Positions 15,647 through 23,626 of a stretch of DNA of 64,000 bases are shown in pieces (the first letter of the stretch is position 1; every line of letters starts with the position of its first letter). Source of the DNA: Fibrobacter sp. (lineage in GTDB: Bacteria; Fibrobacterota; Fibrobacteria; Fibrobacterales; Fibrobacteraceae); assembly GCA_024398815.1 (NCBI GenBank), contig JAKSIL010000012.1, forward strand, positions 27,092-91,091, given 5' to 3'. The notes under the pieces are model-generated. The model saw nothing but the letters and a program-made list of their open reading frames with translations, did not search any database and was not told the origin of the DNA. Both the position numbers and the translations under genes were made by a program.

Positions 15647-16861
15647 TTACAGCTCTTTGTACAAGTTAAGTTGCCTCTGGAAACAATCGTTCCAGCTGAA
15701 TTTTTCGGCATATTGGCGGGCGTTCTGTTTCATGGCCTGCATGTCGGAATGGTAGAGTTCTACGATGGCGCTTGCAAGGGCCTGAGATGTACGTTCCTTG
15801 AGGATTGTACCCGCTTTGGATTCCGTGACGTGTTCAAAGGCAGCACCTGCGGCGGCACCGACTTGGGCGTTGCCGCTAGCCATGCTTTCGAGAATCGAAA
15901 GACCGAAGGTTTCCCAGCCCGAGAGTGCAAGTCCCATGTCGACGCTTGCGTAGTAACGTGCCATTTCGTCGATGGAATTTACGAAGCCGATGTAGCGGAC
16001 ATGCTTGTATTTGCTCGCCGCCGTTTCGACCAAGGGAAGGCTTGGACCCGTGCCTGCGAATACGATGGCGGGTTCGTGCCCTAGCTTTTCGGTGAGAATG
16101 TCGTAGGCCCCGAGTAGCAGGTCTATGCCTTTTTCGTTACAGTGCCTGTGGGGAAAGAACATGGTGAGTCGTTCGGGGACTCCCGCTTTCAGTTCGTTGA
16201 CCAAGGCTTCGTCACGCTTCGTGGGCGAGAACATCTGGATGTCGCAGCCCAGCGGAATCCAACGAGGGTCGGGGAGTCCGTTCTTCTTGAGCCTTGCCAT
16301 GGCTTCGCGCGATGACGCCTGGATGCAACGGAAATCCTTGAATTCCTTGCGGGCGTACCAGAAGGCTTCCTTGCGGCAGAATGTCCCAAGGCTCACTCCG
16401 AGTTTTTTGGCGACAGGCCTGCCGACATAGGTGACCGGAAAATCAGCGTGCCAGAATCCGACCAGCTTGGAATCAGGGCTCACCTTGCGCGCTGCACGGC
16501 GGACTACCGTCGGCAGAATGTAAGGGGATCCGACTTCAATGACCTGCGGTTTGTACTTTGTCAGTACAGGCTCAATCTGCGAAAGTCTCCACAGAAAACG
16601 GTATTCCCAGTTGCCGGGGAATTTAAAGGCTTCCACATGTTCGATAATCAGACTTTCGCTTTTCTTTTCCGTAAACGTTTTGGAATCGGGCATCACGAAA
16701 ACCGAGAGAATCCGTTCTTCGGGCGAACGTTCGGCGAGTCCTTCGTAAAAGGCCATCTTCTGCAGATGGTAACGACGGACACCACCACCGGATGGACTCC
16801 AGAAATTGTTGAAGTCTACGATGGTGAATTTGTTTTCGTTTCCTTGAATGTCTGTGTCCAT
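15647..16861 (-). CDS. Glycosyltransferase family 4
   Basis: A 404-residue GT-B glycosyltransferase. The N-terminal domain opens with VDFNNFWSPSGGGVRRYH, a glycine-rich acceptor loop. The C-terminal domain has PLGCDIQMFSP, the basic FFPHRHCNEKGIDLLL segment, FAGTGPSLPLV, and GWETFGLSILESMASG, the E-x7-E nucleotide-sugar-binding motif of GT4 retaining enzymes. No signal peptide, so cytoplasmic. The start codon overlaps the stop of the primase-helicase-like gene by one base (TGATG), and the LtaS-like gene follows closely. Donor and acceptor cannot be read from sequence. Confidence 0.85.
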   Translation of the reverse strand: MDTDIQGNENKFTIVDFNNFWSPSGGGVRRYHLQKMAFYEGLAERSPEERILSVFVMPDSKTFTEKKSESLIIEHVEAFKFPGNWEYRFLWRLSQIEPVLTKYKPQVIEVGSPYILPTVVRRAARKVSPDSKLVGFWHADFPVTYVGRPVAKKLGVSLGTFCRKEAFWYARKEFKDFRCIQASSREAMARLKKNGLPDPRWIPLGCDIQMFSPTKRDEALVNELKAGVPERLTMFFPHRHCNEKGIDLLLGAYDILTEKLGHEPAIVFAGTGPSLPLVETAASKYKHVRYIGFVNSIDEMARYYASVDMGLALSGWETFGLSILESMASGNAQVGAAAGAAFEHVTESKAGTILKERTSQALASAIVELYHSDMQAMKQNARQYAEKFSWNDCFQRQLNLYKEL

Positions 16862-18744
16862 CAGGCTTCTTGCATCCTGTTGGATTCGGGGTCGATGAGA
16901 ATTTCGCCCTTGTAGAGATTATTGTTGCCTAGACGCTGGGAGTTGACGGTAAGGGTCAGTTTTCCATCCTTGGATTCAAGCCAGTAGGTGGCGTCGGAAT
17001 CGCGAAGGTAGGGGCGCGGACCGACCAATGTCCCGTTGTTGTCGATAAGCTCGCCACCGAGGAACAGCGGAATGTCGAGAGCCTTGTAGAGGTCGAGCAT
17101 CACCGAAGACCTGCGCTCGTGAATGTCCGAAAGGTCGGGCCTGTCGGTAATCTTCAGATGATCGATGCCGTCGATAATCACAATCAGGTCGGGATGGTCT
17201 TTCTGTTCGTCTTTGAGCACTTTCATCAGTTCGGTGTTGTCGAACAGAGGCTGGTCTTCCCAAATTTCAAGGCGGTTGTCGCGCACGTATCCCATGAGAT
17301 CGCGTGTTGCTTGCAAGGTCATTTCGTTTACGTTCTCATCGGCATTCTGCTTGCGGACGGCCAGTACGGAGGATCCCGTCATCATGGCTACCATGCGGTC
17401 GAATATTTGACGGCGCGGTGTCTCGAGGGCGATGTAGATTATCTTGAGTTGTGGATTGCTTTGCAGCAAGTCCAGGGCGAGGCTTGTGAGCAACGTGGTC
17501 TTGAGTCCGAACGGGCTCGACGAAACGTAGAAGCAGCCCGACTGGATTCCGTCGATTTCCTGCCTCAGTCTCGGGAACGTGTTCAGTGCGTAGCCCACGT
17601 TCAAATCGGGAGGGCACCCCATGGCATTGTCGTAGTTTTCCTTGATGTCCTGCAACAGCATGGAACGGCGGTGCGTGTGTACGGTGTCGATTTCCGTTTG
17701 CTCGATAAGCGAAAGAATCTGGTCGGCTCCGTCCTTGCATACCAGATGGTCGACGGTTTCGTCCTTCGGAAGCACAATCGACTTGAATTTGAGATTCAGG
17801 GATTCCGCCATTTTCAGGTAACGCTGGATGCGGAATTCCTGTTCCCTGCGGTTGGCTTCGCGGCGCAAGAGGAGCGTCACGGATTCGGCGCCGCAGGCCT
17901 TGAGTTTTAACAGGTGGCTTTCGGTAAGCTCCTGGAACATTGTGGAAACTACGCCAGGGATGCCGGCGAGGTCAGCGGTCAAGGCGTCGAAGAGGCCTTC
18001 CACGATAATCGGGTTTTCGTTTTCCGCCTGGATGTTGAAAGGAATGTCGCTCGGACCGGAGGCGTAGGAAACGTAGGGATTGCTCTTGCCGTCGTCTTCC
18101 ATGAGACGTCCGTAAACGGAGTGGATGAGTCCCTTGGAGTTTCTGGCCGGGATGGTGATGCGGGGTTCGCGGTAGGCTTCGAGGTTGTCCAGGTAGAAAC
18201 TGATCTGGTGACGTTCGATTCCCGAGAGCATGCAGTAGCTCACGAACGGTTCGGGATCGCCGCTGTAGTAGCCGATGCCGTAAAGCTGAGCTTGACCAAT
18301 GCTCCATCCGCGGCTAGCGAGGTATTCTGCAGAAGAGGGACTCTTGCAGGCTGCCCAGTGGCAGTAGCGCACAAAACTGTCTAGTACTTTGGATTTTTCA
18401 CCGCCGATTTCCTTGATCCACGGATGTTCCTCTTGCAGGGGGTCCTGCTGTTCTGGTTCCTGGGCCCCTAAAAAGTCGAGAGCTTCGGCGCGCGCTTGCG
18501 TTTCTTCCATTCCGTTGAAACGATTGCGCATTACAAATTCGATCAAGTCGCCTTCGCTTTCGCATTGCAGGCAGCGGTAGCGCCAGTAACCTAGGGCGTC
18601 ATAGAAAAAAAGCGAATTTTCTTCGGGTGCGTGGAACGGACAGCATGCAATAAGATTCCTGCCCCAGCGATTCAGGGGAATGCCCAATTGCCTTGGATGG
18701 GTCTTGGAACGCATTAATCCGGCTTGTTCTTGATCTATCAGCAT
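16861..18744 (-). CDS. Primase-helicase-like protein with degenerate TOPRIM and P-loop
   Basis: A 627-residue protein with the layout of phage T7 gp4 or Twinkle. A CHC2-type zinc finger (Cys34/35, His38, Cys58, Cys61), a TOPRIM-like domain (about 243-345; PIIVEGLFDA holds the conserved Glu249), and a DnaB/RecA-like ATPase (about 395-627) with Walker B-like LIVIIDGID. Two sites look eroded. The TOPRIM DxD position reads RRE (294-296), and the Walker A stretch is SSSPFGLKTT, with Leu where Gly normally precedes Lys. It may be a regulator or structural replication protein rather than an active primase. The ribosome site GGAGGC precedes the ATG at 18744. Confidence 0.65.
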   Translation of the reverse strand: MLIDQEQAGLMRSKTHPRQLGIPLNRWGRNLIACCPFHAPEENSLFFYDALGYWRYRCLQCESEGDLIEFVMRNRFNGMEETQARAEALDFLGAQEPEQQDPLQEEHPWIKEIGGEKSKVLDSFVRYCHWAACKSPSSAEYLASRGWSIGQAQLYGIGYYSGDPEPFVSYCMLSGIERHQISFYLDNLEAYREPRITIPARNSKGLIHSVYGRLMEDDGKSNPYVSYASGPSDIPFNIQAENENPIIVEGLFDALTADLAGIPGVVSTMFQELTESHLLKLKACGAESVTLLLRREANRREQEFRIQRYLKMAESLNLKFKSIVLPKDETVDHLVCKDGADQILSLIEQTEIDTVHTHRRSMLLQDIKENYDNAMGCPPDLNVGYALNTFPRLRQEIDGIQSGCFYVSSSPFGLKTTLLTSLALDLLQSNPQLKIIYIALETPRRQIFDRMVAMMTGSSVLAVRKQNADENVNEMTLQATRDLMGYVRDNRLEIWEDQPLFDNTELMKVLKDEQKDHPDLIVIIDGIDHLKITDRPDLSDIHERRSSVMLDLYKALDIPLFLGGELIDNNGTLVGPRPYLRDSDATYWLESKDGKLTLTVNSQRLGNNNLYKGEILIDPESNRMQEA

Positions 18745-18834
18745 AATAGCCTCCAGTACGAAATCTAATAAAGAAATGCGTTAAAGATTTTATTTTTTGG
18801 GGAGACGCATTGCAAATTATCTAGTTTTTAGGGC

Positions 18835-19404
18835 ATGGTTATTCTCGGTATCGACCCAGGTTCTATTACTACAGGCTATGCTCTGCTCAACAATGAGGAA
18901 ACAGGCACGACTGTCTTGGAGTATGGCGTATTGCATGCTCCTGCGAATCACAGCCTGGAAGACCGACTGCTCCATATTGTTTCAAAACTCGAGGAACTGC
19001 TAGACAAGTACAAACCCCAGGCCTTGGCGATGGAAGGCGTGTTCTTTGCGAAGAACGCGAAGAGCGCCCTTGTGCTTGGGCACATTCGCGGAGCGGTGCT
19101 TGTGGCCTGCCGAAAAAGGGGAATGACCTTCAACGAATATCCGCCGAGCCTCGTGAAGCAGGCCGTGACTGGCGACGGAAGCGCCTCCAAGGAAAAGGTC
19201 GCGAACATGGTGTTTGCGCAACTGGGCATACAGTCTTCGGATTTGCCGTTGGATGCTTCCGATGCCCTCGCTATTGCTTGGACCCACTCCCATCCGAATC
19301 CGTTGAATGCCGTTCTTAAAAGGAAAAGTTCCGGGAAAAAGAAAAAGGCTTCGGTGCAGGCCTGGAAAGCCCTTATCGAAAAAATGGGAGGGAATGTACA
19401 ATGA
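18835..19404 (+). CDS. ruvC: Crossover junction endodeoxyribonuclease RuvC
   Basis: A 189-residue RuvC, the Holliday-junction resolvase acting with RuvAB. Signature elements: LGIDPGSITTGYALL (first catalytic Asp), LAMEGVFFAKNAKSAL (Glu), YPPSLVKQAVTGDGSASKEKV, and LPLDASDALAIAWTH (the C-terminal acidic pair). A basic tail (KRKSSGKKKK) extends beyond the usual core. It is the first gene of a three-gene plus-strand run and overlaps the next start by four bases (ATGA). The ruvA and ruvB genes are not in the window. Confidence 0.95.
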   Translation: MVILGIDPGSITTGYALLNNEETGTTVLEYGVLHAPANHSLEDRLLHIVSKLEELLDKYKPQALAMEGVFFAKNAKSALVLGHIRGAVLVACRKRGMTFNEYPPSLVKQAVTGDGSASKEKVANMVFAQLGIQSSDLPLDASDALAIAWTHSHPNPLNAVLKRKSSGKKKKASVQAWKALIEKMGGNVQ

Positions 19405-20081
19405 TGCTTGATGGCGTAGATTTGTCCCCGTATGGAATGCAAAACGAAAATCTCGTTGAAGTGCAAAACGGATATCTTGTCGATTCCTCCATCGTTCCGT
19501 TTTTGAATAAATTAACAGAATCGGCAAAGAACTCCGGTTTTGAATTGCGAATCGAGTCGGCGTACCGTCCTTTCGAGAAACAGCTCTCGATATGGAACCG
19601 CAAGGCACGCGGCGAACTGCCTTTGCTTTCGGCCACGGGCGAGCCCATGGAAGTCCCCAAGGACGAAGAAGAACTCACATATGCCATCTTGACGTGGTCG
19701 GCTTTGCCGGGGGCGAGCCGCCATCATTTGGGAACCGACATTGATGTTGTCGATGGTGCCTCGTGCCCCGAAGGCTACGAAGTCGAACTCACTCCTGCCG
19801 AGTGCTCGGGAATGTTTGCGAAATTCCATCAGTTCCTGTCGAACGCCATCGAAAAGGATGAATCCTTTGGGTTCAATCGAGTGTTCGTCCCTGGTCGTGG
19901 AAAAATTCGTCCGGAGCAGTGGCATGTCGCGCACCTGCCCACGTCGCGAAAAAAATTGGAAAAATTTTCGCTGGACGTCCTCAGGCGGATTTACGAACAG
20001 TCCGACATGGCCTGCAAAAAGTTTGTCCTCGCCAATCTTGAAAAACTGGCGGAAGACTACATCTATCCGTACTTCGTATAA
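19401..20081 (+). CDS. VanY-type D-Ala-D-Ala carboxypeptidase (M15B)
   Basis: A 226-residue zinc peptidase of the M15B family. The SxHxxGxxxD motif is SRHHLGTDID at residues 106-115 (His108 and Asp115 as zinc ligands), with the distal zinc His in PEQWHVAH. These enzymes remove the terminal D-Ala from peptidoglycan stem peptides. No signal peptide is visible, so it either acts in the cytoplasm on recycled muropeptides or is exported another way. Its four-base overlap with ruvC and the neighbouring MpaA-like gene favour cytoplasmic muropeptide recycling. A second ATG three bases downstream is an alternative start. Confidence 0.85.
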   Translation: MMLDGVDLSPYGMQNENLVEVQNGYLVDSSIVPFLNKLTESAKNSGFELRIESAYRPFEKQLSIWNRKARGELPLLSATGEPMEVPKDEEELTYAILTWSALPGASRHHLGTDIDVVDGASCPEGYEVELTPAECSGMFAKFHQFLSNAIEKDESFGFNRVFVPGRGKIRPEQWHVAHLPTSRKKLEKFSLDVLRRIYEQSDMACKKFVLANLEKLAEDYIYPYFV

Positions 20082-20107
20082 ATTTTGCAAGGAATGCGCG
20101 AAACCGT

Positions 20108-20806
20108 ATGAATTTTAGAACTGAAACCCGTGGCGTTCTGCAAATGAAAAGTGAAACCTACGGAACGTCTGTGTTGGGTGCTCCGCTAAGGTATTTTCCC
20201 TGTTCGTCGGAATGCGAATTGTTGGTTGTCGCAGCCATTCACGGTGAAGAGGCCGAGACGACTTTTTTGCTGAGCCGCGCTTTGCGGGCCTTTGACAAGA
20301 ATTTCAAAGCCGTTTCGGTAGTCCTCTGTGCGAATCCCGATGGAGTAGCCTTGGGAACCCGCGGAAATGCGAATGGTGTCGACTTGAACCGCAATTTCCC
20401 GACGCGGAATTGGAGTGGCGACGGCGTTCTTTCGAGGTCCGTACTCGAGGCTTCTCGCGATACTTTGCTCTCGACAGGCTCTTGCCCCGGTAGTGAACCC
20501 GAAACGCAGGCTCTGGTGCGCCTAGCGAGCCTTTTGAAGCCGAAATCCATCTTGTCGGTGCATTCTCCTATCGGATGCATTGATGCGCCGGAAAGGACTC
20601 CTCTCGTCGATTCCCTCCAGACCGTGTTCGGACTTCCTTGGGTGGCGGATATCGGATATTCGACTCCGGGGAGCTTTGGCACATGGTGCGCAGAAAATGG
20701 CGTGGAATGCGTGACGCTTGAACTTCCGAGACTTGCTCCGGAGCTTCTGTTCGAACGCTTTGGCGAAGGTCTGGCACGTTTCCTCGAAACATTCGATTGC
20801 CGCTGA
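20108..20806 (+). CDS. mpaA: MpaA-like murein peptide amidase (M14)
   Basis: A 232-residue M14 zinc carboxypeptidase similar to MpaA, which cuts the D-Glu-diaminopimelate bond of murein peptides during recycling. Motifs: AAIHGEEAET (zinc His and Glu), CANPDGVALGTRGNANGVDL followed by NRNFP (substrate Arg/Asn), LSVHSP (third zinc ligand His), and CVTLELPRLAPE (catalytic Glu). No signal peptide, in keeping with cytoplasmic recycling. Together with the VanY-type gene upstream it suggests a small muropeptide-processing module linked to ruvC. An alternative ATG lies at 20144. Confidence 0.85.
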   Translation: MNFRTETRGVLQMKSETYGTSVLGAPLRYFPCSSECELLVVAAIHGEEAETTFLLSRALRAFDKNFKAVSVVLCANPDGVALGTRGNANGVDLNRNFPTRNWSGDGVLSRSVLEASRDTLLSTGSCPGSEPETQALVRLASLLKPKSILSVHSPIGCIDAPERTPLVDSLQTVFGLPWVADIGYSTPGSFGTWCAENGVECVTLELPRLAPELLFERFGEGLARFLETFDCR

Positions 20807-20818
20807 AATTGCAAAAAA

Positions 20819-20842
20819 AAGACGCACCCGACGGTGCGTCTT
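20819..20842. terminator. Bidirectional terminator between mpaA and pssA
   Basis: The stem AAGACGCACC (20819-20828) pairs with GGTGCGTCTT (20833-20842) around a CGAC loop. An A8 run precedes it, giving a U run for the minus strand. It sits between two convergent genes. Confidence 0.85.
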
Positions 20843-20861
20843 AAACTTTGAAAAGAGTAGC

Positions 20862-21650
20862 CTATTCTTCTTTGCTTGCGGCTGCTTCTTCGATAATCTT
20901 GCTGCGCTGTACGAGACCGACGGCGAAACCGATGACCATGTAGCAGGCGACAAGCACCAACAGATATTCCAGAAGAATCATCTTTTCGGAGATGAACATG
21001 AAGCCAGCAACGTAGGTGATTACGATGAGTACGGCCTGAAACAGATTGAAAGCCTTGTTCTTGCGCGGTTGCAGCTTGGGCAAGAAAAGCGGACTTACCA
21101 TCAAGACACCGGTCACGAGCATCACCAGAACGGGAATGTAGATGGTGCCGCAGTCGGCGTTGGCGAAAATGCCCTTGTTCTTGAGGAACACGACGAGGAT
21201 GGCATTCACCGCACCGGCGAAGGTGGACGGAAGACCGGAAAAATGGTGATGGTAGCAATCGGAATCGCAGGCGTTGTACTTGGCGAGGCGCATTGCGGCG
21301 CAAAGTACGTACACGGAAAAGCAGACTGCCATCAAGGGAATGTTGGCGTCGAAGAAACTGGGGGCAAGAGCCTTGTAGGTGGTGAGAATGCAGAATGCGG
21401 GGGCGAGACCGAAGGCGATGAGGTCGGCGAGGCTGTCGAACTGGGCGCCGAATTCGGAGCTGGCGTTTACCAGTCTGGCGGCAAAACCGTCAAGCTTGTC
21501 GAGAAGCACGCAGAGGATGATGAAGTACGCACCCATGAGTGTAGGGTCTTTTGTCGCGAAAGTTCCCGTGGCCCAGCAAATCGAAAATACGCCAAGTAAA
21601 AAGTTCATGCTGGTAAATGCGTTTGGTAAAATAAAGCGCGTTTTTTTCAC
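20862..21650 (-). CDS. pssA: CDP-diacylglycerol-serine O-phosphatidyltransferase
   Basis: A 262-residue integral membrane protein of the CDP-alcohol phosphotransferase family. The catalytic signature DGxxARx8GxxxDxxxD is intact at residues 54-76 (LDGFAARLVNASSEFGAQFD). Predicted membrane segments cover most of the rest. The early N-terminal PNAFTSMNFLLGVFSICWA and the overall length fit the membrane-type (Bacillus-type) phosphatidylserine synthase, which joins CDP-diacylglycerol and serine on the way to phosphatidylethanolamine. No decarboxylase gene is adjacent. Confidence 0.88.
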   Translation of the reverse strand: MKKTRFILPNAFTSMNFLLGVFSICWATGTFATKDPTLMGAYFIILCVLLDKLDGFAARLVNASSEFGAQFDSLADLIAFGLAPAFCILTTYKALAPSFFDANIPLMAVCFSVYVLCAAMRLAKYNACDSDCYHHHFSGLPSTFAGAVNAILVVFLKNKGIFANADCGTIYIPVLVMLVTGVLMVSPLFLPKLQPRKNKAFNLFQAVLIVITYVAGFMFISEKMILLEYLLVLVACYMVIGFAVGLVQRSKIIEEAAASKEE

Positions 21651-21690
21651 GATGGTACTCCTTTGAAGGGTTGCCTCAAAAATACATAAA

Positions 21691-21711
21691 AACGCGCCAA
21701 AAGGGCGCGTT
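21691..21711 (-). terminator. Intrinsic terminator after the substrate-binding lipoprotein gene
   Basis: AACGCGCC (21691-21698) pairs with GGCGCGTT (21704-21711). Both flanks are A- or T-rich, so it can terminate either strand. On the minus strand it follows the gene whose stop is at 21729. Confidence 0.8.
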
Positions 21712-21728
21712 TTTTTTGTTAAAAAAAT

Positions 21729-23501
21729 CTATTTGACGGGTTGAATTTGCCAAAGAGCTTTGACACCGGCCGCAATAATCAGGTGCTGCGGAGGTGCATA
21801 CGGATTTTCTTCGGTGGGGAAGTTTGTCCAGTGCTTCGTGGAGAACTGGTAGTACTGCGACGGACGATACATGATGGGAATGACCGGAATGGTTTCCATG
21901 AAAATCTTGTTCAGTTCGCGGTATGCGGCAGTCAGTTCCTTCTGGTCCGTGATGGCAGGAATCTTGGCAAGTAATTTGTTCGCATTTTCGTTCTTGTAAC
22001 GACCCTGGTTTGCAAAGGCGTCTTCGCCTACCGGTCTGTAGCTTACGGAGCCCATGACCTGGTCGAAACGGGCCCACGGCGTGGCTGCGGAGATTTCTGT
22101 GGTCTGCGTCTTCATGGCGAGGTCGAACGTGCCCTGGCGCAAGTCCTTGTCCCACACGCTGTAGTCCACGAACTTTTCTTCGGCGGGGATTCCGACTTCC
22201 TGGAACGAAGCTACGATAACCTTGATGGCGTCTTCCCAGTCGGTCCAGCCCGAGGGGCATTCTATGTAGATGGTGCGCATGGGCTTACCGCTCTTGTCGA
22301 GCATTACGCCGTCGCTGTTCCAGCTATAGCCTGCATCGGTAAGAATCTTCTTCGCGGTTTCAACATTGAATCCGTAACCGACCTTGGCTGCGTCTTCCTT
22401 GTTGAAGAATTTTTCCTCGGACCCGAAGGGGAGGATGAACCCGGCCTGGACTTCAGGCGTGTAGTTCGAAATGGCGCGAGCCTTGATCTTTTCGAAGTTG
22501 ATGGAGTAGGTCATTGCCTTGCGGAAAGCCACGTCGTCGAACGGCGGGTTCTGGTGGGCGATGAACAAAGTGGTAATGGACCTGGGGAGGTGGTACGGTT
22601 CGTTTCTGCTCCAGGCGCGGATGCTGTCGCGAGCCTTGTCCCAGATGCGCGGCAAGAACACGGACGACACATCGAGGTTGCCCTTGGTCATGGCGCTGTT
22701 GAAATGGTTGTTTCCGTTGTAAAGGGAATGGATGATGTACTTGGGTGCGGGCATCTTGCCTTCGTACTTTACGTTGCCCCAGTAGTTGTCCTGCCTTTCA
22801 AGTACGATCTTGTCGGGAGAATACTTCTTGAGGTTGTACGGACCGGATACGACGGGGTTTGCGTCGTTCTTGAAGTTCGTGATGACAGAGTAGTCGTAGG
22901 TCTTGCCCTTTTTGGCGTCGTTGATGATAGGCTCGAAAACGGACTTCGGCAAAATGGAAGTCTCGGCGATGGCGTTCAAAATGATGAGCGGATTCAGATT
23001 GTTCTTGGCGAAGGTGAAGACGATGTTGTTGTCGCCTGTGGCCTTGACGGATTCCAGGTATTCCCAGTTGCCGTGACGCGGCGTGGGGAGGATGGAATCG
23101 ACCATGAAGGAGAATACGACGTCGTCGACCGTCACTGGCTGTCCGTTGTTCCACTTGGCTCTCGGATCCAGGTGCACGGTAATGTCGTTGGCGGTCTGCT
23201 TATAGCCGTCGGCAAGCATCGGTTCAAGAACGCCGTCCAACTGGTTCGTGGTCATCAGTGTTTCGTACATCAGGCGAACGTTCCCGTCGATGGGGAAGTT
23301 CGGATCATAGTCCAACGGGTTGAACGAGGCCGGAGGTGCCCAGTCAAAGCCGCCGATGTAAAGTGTTTCGGACCGCGGAAATTCAGAATCGTCAGCAACG
23401 TCCTGATCTTGCTTAGTGTCCTTGCATGCGACGAAGCCTACCATCGATAAAACGATGGCCGACCTGCCGATGATACCTAAAAAGCTCTTTTTCTCTGTCA
23501 T
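21729..23501 (-). CDS. Extracellular solute-binding lipoprotein (SBP family 5)
   Basis: A 590-residue ABC-transporter-type binding protein of the oligopeptide class. Lipobox GFVAC places the lipid at Cys26. Family blocks are present: VRLMYETLMTTNQLDGVLEP, DITVHLDPRAKWNNGQPVTV, FSFMVDSILPT, GPYNLKKYSPDKIVLERQDN, FRKAMTYSINFEKI. Class 5 proteins bind peptides, nickel or, in some cellulolytic bacteria, cello-oligosaccharides; the ligand cannot be told here. No permease or ATPase genes are adjacent, so the transporter is encoded elsewhere or this is an orphan binder. It is a single-gene transcript with its own terminator. Confidence 0.88.
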   Translation of the reverse strand: MTEKKSFLGIIGRSAIVLSMVGFVACKDTKQDQDVADDSEFPRSETLYIGGFDWAPPASFNPLDYDPNFPIDGNVRLMYETLMTTNQLDGVLEPMLADGYKQTANDITVHLDPRAKWNNGQPVTVDDVVFSFMVDSILPTPRHGNWEYLESVKATGDNNIVFTFAKNNLNPLIILNAIAETSILPKSVFEPIINDAKKGKTYDYSVITNFKNDANPVVSGPYNLKKYSPDKIVLERQDNYWGNVKYEGKMPAPKYIIHSLYNGNNHFNSAMTKGNLDVSSVFLPRIWDKARDSIRAWSRNEPYHLPRSITTLFIAHQNPPFDDVAFRKAMTYSINFEKIKARAISNYTPEVQAGFILPFGSEEKFFNKEDAAKVGYGFNVETAKKILTDAGYSWNSDGVMLDKSGKPMRTIYIECPSGWTDWEDAIKVIVASFQEVGIPAEEKFVDYSVWDKDLRQGTFDLAMKTQTTEISAATPWARFDQVMGSVSYRPVGEDAFANQGRYKNENANKLLAKIPAITDQKELTAAYRELNKIFMETIPVIPIMYRPSQYYQFSTKHWTNFPTEENPYAPPQHLIIAAGVKALWQIQPVK

Positions 23502-23626
23502 ATGAACATCACACGAAAAAATTTAACCCTGTGATAAAAATGTAGTGTCTTTTCAACAAAATAACAACTAAAACTTGCTAATTACTACCCCAAAATGGAG
23601 TGTATTTTGTGTGTTTTTCTTTTTTT

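Noticed and set aside
16861..18744. Prophage region around the primase-helicase-like gene
   Set aside because: Neighbours are a glycosyltransferase, an LtaS-like protein and ruvC; no integrase, capsid or lysis genes are seen.
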